Origin: a bacterium
Lineage (GTDB): Bacteria; Vulcanimicrobiota; Vulcanimicrobiia; Vulcanimicrobiales; Vulcanimicrobiaceae
Direction: 5' to 3'
NCBI GenBank assembly: GCA_021807645.1
Contig: JAKBCP010000046.1
Span: forward strand, 1 to 6,781
Length of the DNA: 6,781 nt
The first letter of the stretch is position 1, and each line of letters opens with the position of its first letter. The notes below the pieces were generated by a model. That model saw only the letters and a list, made by a program, of their open reading frames with translations. It had not been told where the DNA came from and made no database searches. Of this stretch, positions 5,353 through 6,781 are shown piece by piece. The translations under genes and the position numbers were made by a program.

Positions 5353-6781
5353 TCAGCCGTCGAGCGATGCGGCGCTGCGAAGAAGAAAGCCCGCGCGCCT
5401 CAATTCTTCGTTGATGCGCCTCGCATGGAATAGTGCGTGCTGCGTATCGCCATGCAGACAGATGCTCTCGCCGCGCCCAGAGCGCGCGAGATCGAGCGCC
5501 TGTGCTGCGGCCTCCTCGGGGCTCTCGATAATCGCGGCAGGCTCGTTGCGCGGAACGAGCATTCCGTCCGCGCGATAGCGACGGTCGGCAAAGAGTTCGC
5601 CGACCGCTCGCAATCCGCGCGCGCGCGCTCGGTCCAGCGAGCGGCTTCCGGCGAGCCCCACCAACGCAAGCGTCGAATCGACCGCAGCAACCGCATCGGC
5701 GACAACGTCGGCGACCTCATCGTCGACGGCGCTCCGGTTGTAGAGCGCGCCGTGCGGCTTCACGTGCGTTAGCGCGACGCCCTCTTCGCACGCGATCTTG
5801 GCGAGCAGCACGATCTGTTCGGCGACGCAGGCCGCGAGCGACTCGCCGCGCATCTCCATCGGCCGACGACCGAAGCCTTCGCGATCGGGATACGACGGAT
5901 GCGCGCCGACGGAGACACCGCAGCGTCGCGCCGCCCGAATCGTATCGCGCATCGAGCGTTCGTCACCGGCATGCCCTCCGCAGGCGATGTTCGCAGAGGT
6001 AACGAGCGCGAGAATCGATTCGTCGTCCCCGCATCCCTCGCCGAGATCGGCATTTAGATCGATGCGCCACACCGGCAAAAACGTTATTTCTTCGCCGATG
6101 CGGATCTGCCCGATTTTCCAGCGATCTTCTTCGAGCACGTGCGCGATGACGGGATAGCCGCCGGTCGTCGGAGCATCGACGCCGAGAACGATCGGCGTTC
6201 CGTTCGGCGGCAGTTGTATCGTTCCCGGAAAGACCGCGAGCGTTTGAATATCCTTGCCGTCGTGGGCGATCGACGATCCTTCGCAGCGCACGCCGACGCG
6301 ATCGCTCTGCGGACTCGCTCGCCACGTACGCGCGCAGAGTAGAGAGAAGAGATCGCGGTCGCGAAGGTGCATGCGTTCGCGAATGACGCGCAACCGCGCG
6401 TCGATCGCGATCCGCTCGCGAACCGATGCGTTCGTCGTTCCAAGCGTTCCGAGCGTGAGGGTATCGCCGTCGCGCAGCGCGCGTCCGCAGAATCCACCGA
6501 AACCTGCACGAATATCGGTACTCCGCGAACCGAGAATCGCCGGCACCTCGATTCCTCCGCGAACGGCGATCGTCGATCGGGCACCGCGGCGCGGGGAACC
6601 CAGACGCAGCCGTGCGCCGCGCTTCGCGAGCGATTGACGATACGCAGCGACGGGTTCCTCGTCGAGCCATGCATCGAGATCGGCCCCGGTGATTGCAAAG
6701 GTGCTTTGCTCCGTAAAACGCAGGCAGATGTTCCCGTACGCCGCCTCGATTGCGGCGGCCGCCGGATCGTTACCGACGATT
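5353..6781 (-). CDS. pxpC-pxpA: Fused 5-oxoprolinase subunits C and A (PxpC-PxpA), 5' end beyond the window
   Basis: The frame is open from the window edge (first full codon 6780-6778) to the UGA at 5355-5353, giving 475 visible residues. Visible residues 1-238 are PxpC (KipA-like, biotin-dependent carboxyltransferase fold), starting at IVGNDP, with TGAD, GGIEVPAILGSRSTDIRAGFGG, and PPNGTPIVLG followed by TTGGYP. Roughly 50-60 N-terminal residues are missing beyond the edge. Residues 239-475 are PxpA (LamB/YcsF family): RIDLNADLGEG, SANIACGGHAGD, VGAHPSYPD, GFGRR, THVKPHGALYN, FADRRYRADG, LVPR and CLHGDT, about 237 residues against a usual 245-255. PxpA, PxpB and PxpC together hydrolyse 5-oxoproline to glutamate using ATP. 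PxpB may lie upstream, outside the window. The two parts meet at FLPV-W-RIDLN (junction codons 6072-6064) with essentially no linker and no ribosome binding site for a separate PxpA. The gene converges on senB and is probably unrelated to selenium. Confidence 0.9.
   Translation of the reverse strand, partial: IVGNDPAAAAIEAAYGNICLRFTEQSTFAITGADLDAWLDEEPVAAYRQSLAKRGARLRLGSPRRGARSTIAVRGGIEVPAILGSRSTDIRAGFGGFCGRALRDGDTLTLGTLGTTNASVRERIAIDARLRVIRERMHLRDRDLFSLLCARTWRASPQSDRVGVRCEGSSIAHDGKDIQTLAVFPGTIQLPPNGTPIVLGVDAPTTGGYPVIAHVLEEDRWKIGQIRIGEEITFLPVWRIDLNADLGEGCGDDESILALVTSANIACGGHAGDERSMRDTIRAARRCGVSVGAHPSYPDREGFGRRPMEMRGESLAACVAEQIVLLAKIACEEGVALTHVKPHGALYNRSAVDDEVADVVADAVAAVDSTLALVGLAGSRSLDRARARGLRAVGELFADRRYRADGMLVPRNEPAAIIESPEEAAAQALDLARSGRGESICLHGDTQHALFHARRINEELRRAGFLLRSAASLDG

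Overview
The window looks like a piece of chromosome from a high-GC (roughly low-to-mid 60s % by eye), Gram-negative-type bacterium. It encodes a secreted, probable outer-membrane barrel protein, genes are tightly packed, and codons end mostly in G or C. No taxonomic marker is present. An uncultured lineage such as Candidatus Eremiobacterota would fit the style, but that is a guess. UGA is the ordinary stop codon of three genes here and is also recoded once, as selenocysteine.

The centre (946-5310) is a selenoneine-type biosynthetic locus. On the minus strand, in transcription order, lie senA (4376-3120, EgtB-like selenoneine synthase), a DUF318/ArsP-type permease (3083-1998) and selD/senC (1986-946, selenophosphate synthetase), separated by only 36 and 11 bp. 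This looks like one operon. On the plus strand, senB (4354-5310, selenosugar synthase) diverges from senA, and the two start regions overlap by about 23 bp. Together they give the known route: SelD activates selenide to selenophosphate, SenB transfers selenium to a sugar, and SenA attaches the selenosugar to hercynine, after which selenoneine forms. The hercynine-forming methyltransferase EgtD is not in the window.

The most striking detail is that selD is interrupted by an in-frame UGA at codon 18, exactly the catalytic Cys/Sec position of the family. The true gene is therefore a 346-residue selenoprotein and not the truncated 280-residue frame that starts at a TTG. A perfect 7-bp hairpin follows the UGA immediately and could contribute to a SECIS element. 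The permease between senA and selD carries a Cys-Thr-Cys-Cys motif and is a candidate selenium or selenoneine transporter, a role I infer only from context.

Flanks: on the left (113-931, plus) is a signal-peptide-bearing probable beta-barrel protein of unknown role, convergent with selD, with an extended -10 promoter candidate in front. On the right (5353 to beyond 6781, minus) is a single frame in which a 5-oxoprolinase subunit C (PxpC) is joined directly to subunit A (PxpA); its 5' end lies outside the window. No RNA genes, CRISPR arrays or mobile elements were seen. Intergenic spaces are all short: 1-112 holds the promoter candidate, 932-945 part of an inverted repeat, and 5311-5352 nothing recognisable.
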